From Microbotryum silenes-acaulis (taxonomy: Eukaryota > Basidiomycota > Microbotryomycetes > Microbotryales > Microbotryaceae), in assembly GCA_003665825.1 (NCBI GenBank), contig QPFY01000006.1, forward strand, positions 434,001 through 498,000: a DNA stretch of 64,000 nt, in the 5' to 3' direction. Each line of letters begins with the position of its first letter. Within the stretch, counting starts at the first letter, position 1. The notes under the pieces were generated by a model. The model was not told the DNA's origin. It worked only from the letters and a program-made list of their open reading frames with translations, and ran no database searches. Positions 1 to 10,956 of this stretch are shown here, one piece after another. The translations under genes were made by a program, and so were the position numbers.

Positions 1-441
1 ACACGGTCGAGGTTCGGCGAGATGGGAACGCGGAGGAAGCGAAGAGCGTCCGACCCCCACCTCGTCTGTCCTCTGCCGAGCTCTTCAAAAAAATACGATG
101 CCATTTGAACCCGAAGATAATTCGGCACATAGGGAATCACAAAACCTCATGCTCTTTCATATTCGGTCGAAACATCAACACTACCAAAACATCCTCCTAC
201 CCCATCAACCCAACCTGAAAACCACACTGCCAACAAACACACGCGACGACCACCCCTCCGGTACGACCTCATTTCCCAACACCCGACGCCGAAACGTCTT
301 TGCACGTTTTTCCGTTCAAGGTTGATACGCACCGCTCCGAGGACCCTGTGCCTGTACGTCCCCCAGCGAATCGCAAACAAACAATCAGCAATCTTTCCCT
401 CTTTTCACCACGAAAGCCGAATCAAGCAGACATAGTAACCC
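1..441. other. Left-edge sequence without a recognised gene
   Basis: This stretch lies downstream of the stop codon of the Mei2-like gene, which runs leftward. It is moderately AC-rich and probably holds that gene's 3' untranslated region. The short open frames here show no domain or splice-joined coding signal. Confidence 0.5.
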
Positions 442-3057
442 TCAACTCACCAACAATGCCAACAAACTATTCAAATCACCCTGACCTGGCGCCTGACCCG
501 ACGTCACAGCAGATCCGATCTTCCCACCTGCTCCCGAATTCGAACCCGAATTCGTATTCGAGTTCGAATTCGTCTGCGCGTTACCATTCGTGTTGAGTAA
601 AGCCGCCAAGGTAGGAGGGAGGGAAGAGTTACCGTTCGGCTGTGCGTGCGCCGACGAACTCGTCGTAGCCTGTTGTTGGGAGGGAGGGTAGGAAACTCTC
701 CCTGCTTGACCCTGGCCTTGACTCTGAGGAGGTGGAGGGGACGAATGATGAACCCCCGCCGTGGCCAAAGGACCATTCCCATATTGCCCCGTCGAGATCG
801 ACGTGGGACCTACTTGAGGTGGTGGTGCGATCGAACCAGGGCCGTACGAGTTCCCGTACCCTGGGTAAGCCGGTGTTGGACCAGCGTTATAAGGGTTCGG
901 AGTTATTGTTGATCCCGGAGGTGGGGGGAGATAAAACCCTGCTGGTGGGGGAAGAGCACCCTGAGGTGACAGCGCTGGTACACCTGCACCACCCGTAGCA
1001 GCGGCAGCGGCATTGTTCGCGGCGGTGAGAGTGGCCAACAAAGCTTGCATCTTCCTCGCCTGTGCCAATTGATCCGGTAGAGCCGTTGTCGCCGAAGCTG
1101 AAGGCGTACCCCTTCCATAACCTTGATGAACCGTCCCTCCAGAAGGGTACGACCCTTCCGAGCCGTAATTCCTTCGAGCAGGGGGTGAGTATTCCCGAGA
1201 GCTTTTTCGATGATCCCTCTGTGGTCTACCATCGCGGGTGTAAGGATCTTGATCTGAGCGGTCGGTTCGGGAGCGGGATGGGGTTGGGTTCGGGCGCAGC
1301 GTGTGAATTTCGGTAGGGGGCGCGGGATGCCTGTGTTCAGGAGGGTGAAGCGGTTCAGTGGGAGGACGTGGAGAGGGTAAGGTTTGGGGGAGGACTGACA
1401 TGGTCGTGAGATCCCATTCGTAACGGAGCTCGATCGTGCCTCCTGCCATAGGTTGGCCATTCATTTCGTGGGACGCACGCTCCATAGCCTGCAGTCGATC
1501 GCAGTCGAATCAGCGCCATTTCGAGTGCAAGAGATTTCTCCTGAAAACTGACCCGCGAATCAAAGAACTCAATCAAAGTCGAACCCTGTCTTCCCCCTCC
1601 TCTAGCAGCTGAAGCCACGACATGCTTGATCTCGCCAAACACTCCAAACCTCGCATGGATCTCTCTCTCCTCCACAGGTCCCCTAGCACCAACGACGTGA
1701 AGGGATAAAGAGCCTTGGTTCTTGTCCGAATCGCAGGTTTTCTCTAGGTCGGAATCTTTGAGAAGGCTATAGTGTACATCGATGGGACGGCCGGAGAGAC
1801 GGTTTTCGTGCAATTTGTCTTTGGCCATCATCGCTGCTCGGAGGTCGAACTGTCTCGAAAGGGAGCCAGAGTCAGAACTGAGGAAAGAAGAAAGTCCTCT
1901 TCGTCGTCAAAGCCAACTCACATAAGTCAAAAACACCATCCCCCTCTTGTCCAACATATCAAATAGGGTCTTGATATGTCCAATAGGCTCGAACAAGTCC
2001 CGAATCTCTTGTACGTCCGTACCAAACTTGACGTTACGGATGAAGAGGGTTCGACAGGGACGTTCGCGGGAGACGCGTTCATCAATGACGGAATCAAAGT
2101 CGGGGCGACGTACGGAGCGATCTGGTCATGAGTAATTATCGAGTGGTTCAAGGGCTTAGGGTAAGCTTTCGGTGTTCTCCGGAGATTAACGGGTGGCTCT
2201 GGCCGGTGTAGAAATGATGCCCGTTTTCCGCTTTCGGCTTTCTCTTTGCGCTTTCTTTGGAAGTTCGCCCGATCGATCCGACCTTTATCCCTTTCTTCCT
2301 TGATAACACCAAGCCTCCATTGTTGTTGAGGGTTAGAGTGATCGTTTTCCCCTCGCTTATTGATGAACGTTGAGACAGCCGAGCCCAAAGTTGGGACGAA
2401 AGCACCGTCGTTCCATACGTCGACGCGATTACGCAGTCCGAAGCTCGAAATCGGGTACTCACTCGGATCATCGTAATCCCTCCTCGACGGTGACCCACCA
2501 CCCCCTCCACCCCCTCTACCTCCCCCTCTGCCCCTCCCACCCCGTCCCATCGACCCCCCTCTCCCTCGGTCACCGCGATACGACCCCCCTCCGCCTCCCC
2601 TTGACGAGCCCGAACCACCTTCATAATACGCCCCGTCATCTTCATATCCCGACCTCGGACCACTTGCACTCATCGAATTCGACAACCTCCTCGGAGGCGA
2701 AGAAGAAGCACCCCACCCTCTCTCACTCGATTCGATCGCACTCCCTCCAGCAGTTCGTGAGGGTGAATCAGCCGACTGATGAGCCTGTGGCGGATGATGC
2801 CCGTACCTATGTTGCGTCCTCGTCGGTCCAGTCTGAGGTATCATCGAAGTCACACCCGAAGAAAGGTCGTTGTAACCCTGTCCTGGCGCACTAGCAGGGT
2901 GGGGATATCCTGCTCCTCCTCCTGCACCGTAGTTGCTGCCGCCGCCGTATCCCGGGTTGCCGCTGGGGTGTTGATGCTGTGGTGGTGGGGAGGAGGATGA
3001 ACCTCCCCCTTGACCTCCGGCTGGTGTAGAGGCATAGGGATCATAGCGATAGGCCAT
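442..3057 (-). CDS. Mei2-like RNA-binding protein with tandem RRM domains
   Basis: Exons (minus): 3057-2463, 2121-1922, 1849-1553, 1488-442. They join in frame to 712 aa. The first ~190 residues are Gly/Ser/Pro-rich with RGG-type stretches. RRM1 follows, with the RNP2-like LFIRNV and RNP1-like KRGMVFLTY; the LFEPIGHIKTLFD helix lies between them. RRM2 carries SLSLHVVGA and FGVFGEIKHV, and an intron splits its STLIEFFDSR / AMERASHEMNG part. The spacing matches the paired N-terminal RRMs of Mei2-like proteins, which bind RNA in meiosis and differentiation. The C-terminal ~300 residues are low complexity (Pro, Gly, Asn/Ser) and I see no third RRM. The start MAYRYDPY was preferred to an upstream in-frame non-ATG codon. 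Intron 1 is long (341 nt), but it is needed because the RRM1 frame has a stop just upstream of 2121. RNA binding is secure; a meiotic role is inferred. Confidence 0.8.
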
Positions 3058-3142
3058 GGTGGCTGCGCTCGTGTAGTCGGCACGGGTGTGGGAAGAAGTG
3101 ACGAGGGCGAAACACGCCGCTTTCAAAAATCGAAATCGACCC

Positions 3143-3143
<1 letters not shown>

Positions 3144-3173
<30 letters not shown>
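3144..3173. repeat. (GAC)10 microsatellite
   Basis: Ten uninterrupted GAC units lie about 90 bp upstream of the Mei2-like start codon, outside any coding exon. A run of this kind is expected to vary in length between strains. Confidence 0.95.
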
Positions 3174-3646
3174 TGAGCCGGCCAGTTTCTGGGACGCCTG
3201 GAGAAGGGGGGCGGCTTACACACCCTGCCTAACCAACCGCAGCCGACTCTGACCGGCTCGGCGTGAAAGTGTTTCCTGGCCTTGGGTCTGAAGAAACTCA
3301 TACCTTTGTCGAGCTAGGCCGAGATCAGCGTCGAAGCGAGAGAGAGGATTGCGATTCAGGCAAGGTAAGGAGTCGCAAGTCATACTGAAAATTGATTGTT
3401 TTTGCAACCCCTTTAGAGCCATTTGTAATGTGGCTCGGGGATCGTCCGCACGGCCCGGGGGAACGCGCCCGACTCGGATCGACGGACGGCGTGAGTTGGT
3501 CACTGCGCTGATAATCTGCTCAGACTGGTGACGCCGGTGACGAGCCTCCACCAACGCGCGTCGCTCCTTGGCTGACTTGCCTCCTCAACCACGCCGTACG
3601 CACACTCCTACAACTCCGTGTAGGAATACAAACACCATTTAAGCGC

Positions 3647-3674
3647 CAGGTCACAGGTCACAGGTCACAGGTCA
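3647..3674. repeat. Four tandem copies of a 7-mer (caggtca)
   Basis: Four perfect head-to-tail copies lie about 190 bp upstream of the Rab GTPase ATG. They could be a clustered transcription-factor site or a simple slippage repeat. Confidence 0.9.
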
Positions 3675-3860
3675 AGCAAAACCACATCACATTTCGACAG
3701 TGCCCGCTCCTCCAGCACTCTAGGCTCTACTCAGAACCCAGCAACGGGTATCTCGCCACCGACCGACCGACCGATCGCTCAATACACATCCTTGACCAGA
3801 TCAACCAGATCACCCGCCACCACCCCGCCATCCACGCAATTCTCCCTCAACCAACCGACC

Positions 3861-4806
<946 letters not shown>

Positions 4807-6521
4807 AAGGGGGAGGTCGAAACGGATGACTCGGGAACGAGGTCGTTCGTCGGGGGGACGCACGGACGTTTGATCATAGGGTCTGGAAATGTGTTTGTAT
4901 TTGTTCATGCGATCGATCTCTTCTTTTGCGACCCCTCTGTTTTGACGGTTGTATACTTGCCTCTCTCCTACTAGTTCCCCTCAGCTATATCTGTGGTACT
5001 TTGCTTGGCGCGCCATGACGGCGGCTTCATTTTGTTCCTCGAATTGCTAATTACAGATCCTCAACGACATTCTGGGCTGTTACAGTAGTGTGAAGTTGCT
5101 CCTCTGAATTTTTTCTATGGGACTGGAGAGTTAACCTTCCAAGGTGGGGTTTAATTACCACGTGCTTCGTCGGGGAAAACGCTCGACGACGGACTCATTG
5201 GTTTCCTCTTCGAAAGGGGCATATTGTTCTTTCTTGATCACATCACTCAGCACCCACAATGCAGGGAAGGCAATGAGCAGTCGAACTCTCGCAGAAGGAT
5301 GGGTTTAATTCCCCAACACACAGTGCGCACTACACTCCGACAAATTGCAGGGGACGCCGCGATCGTCCGATCACCTGAACGATCCGGAACGCCGGACGGC
5401 AGCCGACCGCGTCGCGCCTCGACTCGGGAGTTCGAGTAGAACAGACCGATCACTAACCAAATCTGACTCGGAATTCGAATTGAACGCGCCATATTTTTTT
5501 TATATCGTTTTGTGAACTTTGTTGAATCCCACCCTAGGTTGTTACTGCAGCTGATATCAAACCTACAGGCTGTCTCTGACCGCCGGAAGTGACGCGCGCC
5601 GGATCGTCGCCGGCCGCCCGATCGGTCGGCCATACGAGAAAGAGGGGCTCTGTTGCACGCGTGCAGTGCAGTCCGATGCGGTCCTTTGCAGTACGCTGAA
5701 TATTCAGGGGAAAGTACTTCCTGAGCACTTTTTCTTTTCTTTTCCTTGCGTGTGCTCAGATTAGAGATCGATCTCAAAACCTAGCTAGGGATTGTAAGGG
5801 CGAGGAAGCGGCGTTCTTGGTAAATGAAGAGAGACGCCTCGTGTATTATCACTTTCATCTTATTAGAGTCAGGGCAAGGCCTCGGATTTCGCGACGGGAC
5901 CCGGGAGCTATATATCGCCGCGTGCACTCGGACCGACCAAACGCCGATGTCTGCCAGGTTGCGAGCTTCGGAGATTACTACGACTAGGTAGGTGCCTCTC
6001 GATGCATTAAATGTGCTGTGTCCCAGAAAACTGGGCCGAGCCTTCGAGAGGAACCAATTTTAGACATCCAGGAGGTCGAGGAGGAATCGAGACGCACGTA
6101 GAAGAGGGTGAGACAGAATTTGTGCTGCTCCGAATCTCCGACACTGGCAGACGTGAGGACTCGGTGCCTGACTCTCCTCAGCTACTAGTACTACTACGGA
6201 CGCACTGCACCTACTCGCATGCGGCCCACCTACCCATAGACGAATCACAGGACGAGCAGAAAGGTCAAGTACGTGAAACTTAAGTTCTTTTTCCTATGAT
6301 CGGAGTTTCTCCGCTTGGTAGGGACTCGTTGACCCTTACGATCTGCGTCCCCCTTGGTGTCAGGGCACCCCACCGAGACCAAAGTTTGCCCCGACTGAGC
6401 TTTCGATTCTTACCCTTCTCACCTTACTACCTTCTTCTTTACCCCAGTCCTCGATCTCAACCCATAAAATCGCCATACACTTCAAGAAAGACCGAGTCGG
6501 GATCACAAACAACTTGGAACC
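4807..6521. other. 1.7 kb intergenic region without recognised genes
   Basis: Open frames here are short, and none has a recognisable domain, signal peptide or splice-joined continuation. The right end holds the promoter of the cysteine-module gene, with a pyrimidine-rich stretch at about 6400-6460. I see no tRNA, transposon or long repeat. Confidence 0.5.
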
Positions 6522-8060
6522 ATGCGTGTCCCTACCTGGCTCCCGACGTTCGCGGTCGCCTCGTTCGCCGTCACACTGGTCTCGGCCGCTGTCCTGCCCG
6601 CCGATGTCGGCAGTCGTTGGAATTCAGGAGTAACGCGACGAACTGCTTCGTCCCACCTGTAAGTTACACCTCTCCCTCTACTCTGTGTTCGAAATCTGTA
6701 GAGAATCTGCGCATGATGTTCATCGCATGACGCCGACTTGCCTAACGCTGCACACTTTTTCCCGCCCACAGCGCGCGCAATTCTCGCGCCTGCGATGTCA
6801 AGTGGTGCCCCGCCGTCGCGAACGCGGTCAGTACCTGCACTTCGTCGGGAACTTGCTCGTTCGCGTGCAAGGGCGGTTACCAGAAGTCCAATGGCAAGTG
6901 CGTCAAGGAATGCGTGCCCGCGCAATGTCGCAGAATTCCCAACTCGGTCTCGTGGTGCACCACCTCCGGAGAATGCGACTATACTTGCAACTCGGGCTAC
7001 CAGAAAGCCCATACGACGTGCCTCAAGGTTAGCGACACGATCGGGTGCCCTTTGGTGACGCATGCCGTCTCGTTCCGCACCTCCTTGGGAGATTGCGACT
7101 TCAAGTGCGATTCCCCTTACCAGAAGAAGGAGGCGAGGTGCGTGATGCCCTGCGAGGTGTCCAAGTGCCGTAAGGTCGCCCACGCGGTCTCGTGGTGCAC
7201 CACCTCGGGAGACTGCGACTACACTTGCAATATCGGCTACCAGAAGAAGAATGCCGAATGCCAACGAATTGCGTAAGTCATACTCTCTTCTTCTTTTCGC
7301 GGTAATCAGTATCTGCAGTGATCGGCTGCTTTAGTGTACGTTGGCTCACCATGTGCTCGTTCCGATCGCCTGGGCAGTTCCGTCTGCGATCCTAAGCAGT
7401 GCCCCACCGTCACGCATGCTAGCAGCATCTGCACTTCGGGCAAGTGCGATTTCAACTGCAACACGGGCTACAACAAGCAAGGAGGCTGCTGTGTCGTGAC
7501 GCGGTGAGTGATTGTCGCCATCATCTTGAGCAGTCAAAACACACTGCCCCGGGACTGACCTACGATCTGCTTCGCGCCCCCTGATGACAGTCCTTCGTGT
7601 GTGGTCAGCAACTGCCCGACCGACCCCAACGGCGTTCTCAGCTGCACTTCTTCCGGAACGTGCGCCATCACCTGCAACATGGGCTACACTGAGCAGGATG
7701 GCGTCTGTGTCTTGACACCGTGAGTAAACTCGATCTCCGATTCTCACGACCAAGAAAGCTCGGGATGTACAAGAGCTGAACATTGTTCACATCGCGACGC
7801 CCAATAACAGGTCTTCGTGCGAAGCGGGCAACTGCCCCACCGACCCTAATGGTGTCGCGTCTTGCAGTGAAGGCGAATGCGCCATCATTTGCAACTCAGG
7901 CTACTCCAACTTTCCGAACGGCGGGATGTGCCTGTGCAACCCCGTGCTATGCCCCGGTAGAAACGATGCGAACGTGTTTTGCAACTCGAACAACGCATGC
8001 GACTTCACCTGCAACTCCGGCCTTCATAAAGAAGGTGCCAATTGCGTCACCAACCCCTAG
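6522..8060 (+). CDS. Secreted protein with eight cysteine-rich modules (copy 1 of a local family)
   Basis: Exons: 6522-6658, 6772-7272, 7378-7503, 7591-7719, 7811-8060; 380 aa. Residues 1-22 form a clear signal peptide ending LVSA. After a short linker come eight modules of about 38 residues with the spacing C-x4-C-x9-C-x5-C-x3-C-x10-C. Typical cores are CTTSGDCDYTC and GYQKK. Exon 2 encodes modules 1-4, exons 3 and 4 one module each, and exon 5 two. All four introns are phase 2, so single-module exons can be added or lost without a frameshift. Module 3 lacks both its first and third cysteines (Ser and Arg instead). No membrane segment or GPI signal follows. Two related genes lie near 53.5 and 56.1 kb. 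I do not recognise the domain; a wall-associated or extracellular binding role is inferred from secretion and the disulfide-rich repeats. Confidence 0.85.
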
Positions 8061-10213
8061 GTGACAGGCCATGCCTCAGGCTTCGATCCGGGATCTTAGG
8101 CGAGTCAGCTGATCGACATAATCTACCGTGTGGGAGAAGAAAGAGGAAACAAGGGGGAGGGTGGTGAACAGGAGGAAGCAGGGAAGAGAGGAGTGGAGCG
8201 AAGGCTACTTGATCAATCAACAACCTTCCCCTGTCTTAGACCTTGTATGTTACGATATACAGTTAATCAGCCAGCTTCCAAGGAGTCGCATGTGACTTCC
8301 CTTATGACTCTCACGGTGACCGAGCGTCCTCAAGCTTCCGCAAAGCCCCTATCTGGTCTTAGGCTCACCCCACGGGCTGCTTTTTCACACCATCATCTCA
8401 GATGGGGAGTTATTCTGGTCAAAAGCCATCCCTCCCCGTCCGGGCAACTTTCAAACCTCCTTGCTCACGAGTCACGGTGACGTTCAGCTCAGTTGTGCTT
8501 CATGTGAGCCTCTTGCCTATTCTCGGAGTGAAGATCTTCCTCCCGACCTTCTCTCCAATTTCCAATCAATCCTTGTCAATCCTTCATCGAGCAATTCAAT
8601 GCCTAGGCACTCAGGTGTATGTCGCTGGCGTAGAAGACGGAGAGCTCGTCGTTTAAATATCCATCCCATCTTCAATCTTCCATCGACCAATTGCCAGAAA
8701 CTCGGTAATCGACGTCGATCCAAAGCCGAAGAGCGGGCGGGCGGGTGAGTTTTCCTTTCAGGGACCTGCCAGTGGGATCTCGTCTGATCTTGGATCTCGG
8801 GAGTCGGATTTCATGTTGCGGGCCGCATCGGCTGAACTCGGAGTGATGACCAATTAGGAGGAATCCGTAATCGACCATGAGCATTGATCTACCTAGGAAG
8901 GTCGCTTCGACGGCCCGTGATGCGGCGGTGTCCGTTGGAGCACCGGTGTCAAGGCCGAGCGGACTCGGTCCGCGAACGAAATAATCATCGATGCCATTCA
9001 AATGTCGGCCAAAAACCCTCCTCCTGGTCTTGATGAGAGCCTCTTCCTAAGTTGCGAAGGATTGTGCTTTCACTGCCACGCGTTCACGGTCTTACTGCGG
9101 CGCAAGGATCCTCGGCTGAATTTAATCGAGCTCTTCTCCCCCCCCCCCCCGCAAGGCCTGAGCTTGGCAAGTTGGCACCGTTTATGATCGATGCAGTCAG
9201 GAATCTTTTCTTCGGCACACAGACCCAATCGCAAGAATTGAAATCTCTGAAACGGGTCGGCCTAAGCTTTCTCGCTCAGGAAAGGTCTGTCCTCCTCCTG
9301 TCGGTGCTTTTGGCTCGTTCGGAGGGCACGTGGACCGAGATCCTCCGGTTTCGCTGGTTTCGCTGGCCTTGGGGTGTGGATCTATTTACCGACCCGCGCC
9401 TCGTCGCTAGATCTCGGAGATGGGGTACCATTGAGTACATAGTCTGAACACACCCGCGCCGAGCTCTCGATTCAATACCTGTGTTGGGTCAAGCCATTCA
9501 GAGACTTCGGGATCTGATCTGACGACTGAACTCGGTCAAGCACTCCACTGAAACTCCCCGTGGAGAGCAGATCGCTCGACTTTCTCGAGTGCGATGGACC
9601 ATGGTCCTCCCGGATATTTAGTTGACAGATTTTGACTACAAGTGCAATCAATTTGGGTGTGTGCCCGTGTACGCTTCCTCTACTGCATCTGACGATCCAA
9701 TCAAGTAAGCCTTCTACGCCGAGCGTAAGTTTTGGCACGATCCTTTCGGGATGATGCCAGGGAGTTTGATTCGACTCACGCCTGATGTCAGCCGGCGGAC
9801 ATGCTTGCGTTGAAACCACAGGTTCCTTTTGCCAAAGGTGTAGCCCGACAGTGTCCGTCTCAGTTGATCCATTGATGCAGCGCCGGGTGTCGAGTGGAGC
9901 ACGAGCGGACGTCGTGTTCGCCGTCCTTTCGGATCGACGAGGTTCACGGGTTTCGTGCGTTTTCACGGTACGCACGCAAATCGAGGGACGAAGGATCACA
10001 GTGGGTTCGAGATGCTGCATCTGAAAGTGTTCCTCAACGCGACCGGGTTCGGAAGGTGGCGACCTGCCACGTGCTCTTGTCCTTGTGACTGTCCTCACGG
10101 CAGGGACGAGGCCTTTCACTCAGCTCGTGAAGTCATACACCTATACCCAATGCAAGGAAGGACTCACCAGCACCATCCCCTCCTCAACTCCCCGAGCGAA
10201 CATCGCTCATTCC
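8061..10213. other. 2.15 kb region without recognised genes
   Basis: Several open frames of 80-215 codons occur on both strands, but none shows a domain, a targeting signal or an intron pattern joining it to another frame. A C-run of 12 lies near 9141. The right part is the 3' flank of the Gon7-like gene. Confidence 0.45.
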
Positions 10214-10534
10214 TTATTCCTCTTCCCCCTCCTCACCATCGTCCTCTTCCCCTTCCCCATCCCCCTTCTTCTTCCTCCCCTCGACCTTCTCAAAAGGTTT
10301 CATCACCTCTTTCCATTCGCTCAACTTCTCGTTCAGCTCGCCCCTCGCTTCTCCCAAGGCCTTTTCCAATGAGCTCAACCATTCGTTCCGGGAAGAGGTC
10401 GTGTTGAGGGGGAAGCTGAGCGTCCCTGAAGAGGGCGCTGTTATGGGTGGTGAGGAGGGTTTAGATAGAGCTTCGGGTACAGTGATGGAATAGGTGATTT
10501 CAAGGGATTGGGATGTGGGTTCAGACTGCGACAT
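10214..10534 (-). CDS. GON7: Probable Gon7-like EKC/KEOPS subunit
   Basis: Single exon, 106 aa, beginning MSQSEPTSQSLEITYSI. The layout matches the small fungal Gon7 family: a short N-terminal beta segment (LEITYSITVP), a Ser/Thr/Pro linker, one amphipathic helix (EWLSSLEKALGEARGELNEKL) and a very acidic tail of Gly/Glu/Asp. Gon7 caps the KEOPS complex, which makes the t6A base at position 37 of ANN-decoding tRNAs and also affects telomeres. The family is short and poorly conserved, so the call rests on architecture, not on catalytic residues. A non-functional acidic open frame is the alternative. The neighbouring transporter gene lies on the same strand but starts far away, so the two are independent. 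Confidence 0.5.
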   Translation of the reverse strand: MSQSEPTSQSLEITYSITVPEALSKPSSPPITAPSSGTLSFPLNTTSSRNEWLSSLEKALGEARGELNEKLSEWKEVMKPFEKVEGRKKKGDGEGEEDDGEEGEEE

Positions 10535-10956
10535 GTCGAATGACGGTGGCTGACGAGATGAGGAGGGCAGGTGAAAGAGAGCCCTGAGCGCGTGGGGTCG
10601 GCCTCGGCGCGAAGCGAGTCACAAGTCGCTGAACGAGGCTGAACGTCGCTGATCTATCTGCCTAGCCGAGGGAATCGTAGATTACAAGCCGCAGTCCTTC
10701 ATAAGCATGTTACACGCCAATTTGTCCTAAACATGATGCACACACTCCAAAAGAGTCGGCAACAGTAATGCACTTCGCCCAGAGTCCACGACTCCACGGG
10801 CAGATTTTCACGATTGGTAGGAGCTGCTCTAGGTGAATTGCATGCTGTGTACATATCTAGACTTGTAATTATGTAGTAGGAGATAAAAGCGAAGGGAAGG
10901 AGAACATGAAACAATAGCTTCTAACAGTAAGTAGAGCTAGTCTCAAGCGCTAGGCT
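10535..10956. other. Promoter of the Gon7-like gene and 3' flank of the transporter gene
   Basis: No gene seen. The part next to 10957 is AT-richer, as expected of a 3' untranslated region, and the part next to 10534 should carry the promoter of the small upstream gene. Confidence 0.4.

Larger units (their letters stand above)
3058..3860. other. Divergent promoter region between the Mei2-like gene and the Rab GTPase gene
   Basis: No gene seen. The region separates two divergently transcribed genes and must hold both promoters. It contains a (GAC)10 run at 3144-3173 and four tandem copies of the 7-mer caggtca at 3647-3674. The leader close to the GTPase start is CA-rich. Confidence 0.5.

Noticed and set aside
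1927..3126. Reading the Mei2-like first exon straight through to 1927
   Set aside because: That frame covers the RRM1 DNA in the wrong phase. The RRM sequence appears only after splicing 2462-2122.
5247..5777. 176-codon minus-strand frame in the region after the Rab gene
   Set aside because: Composition is random, with no hydrophobic or helical pattern and no splice partners. It has no homology that I recognise.
6503..7264. 253-codon open frame antisense to the large cysteine-module gene
   Set aside because: It mirrors the repetitive coding exon on the other strand, carries no signal or domain and includes intron sequence of the real gene. The same holds for 56135-56749 over the 56.1 kb gene.
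9472..10119. 215-codon minus-strand frame
   Set aside because: Arg/Thr/Pro-rich without any motif. GC-rich fungal intergenic DNA often yields such frames.
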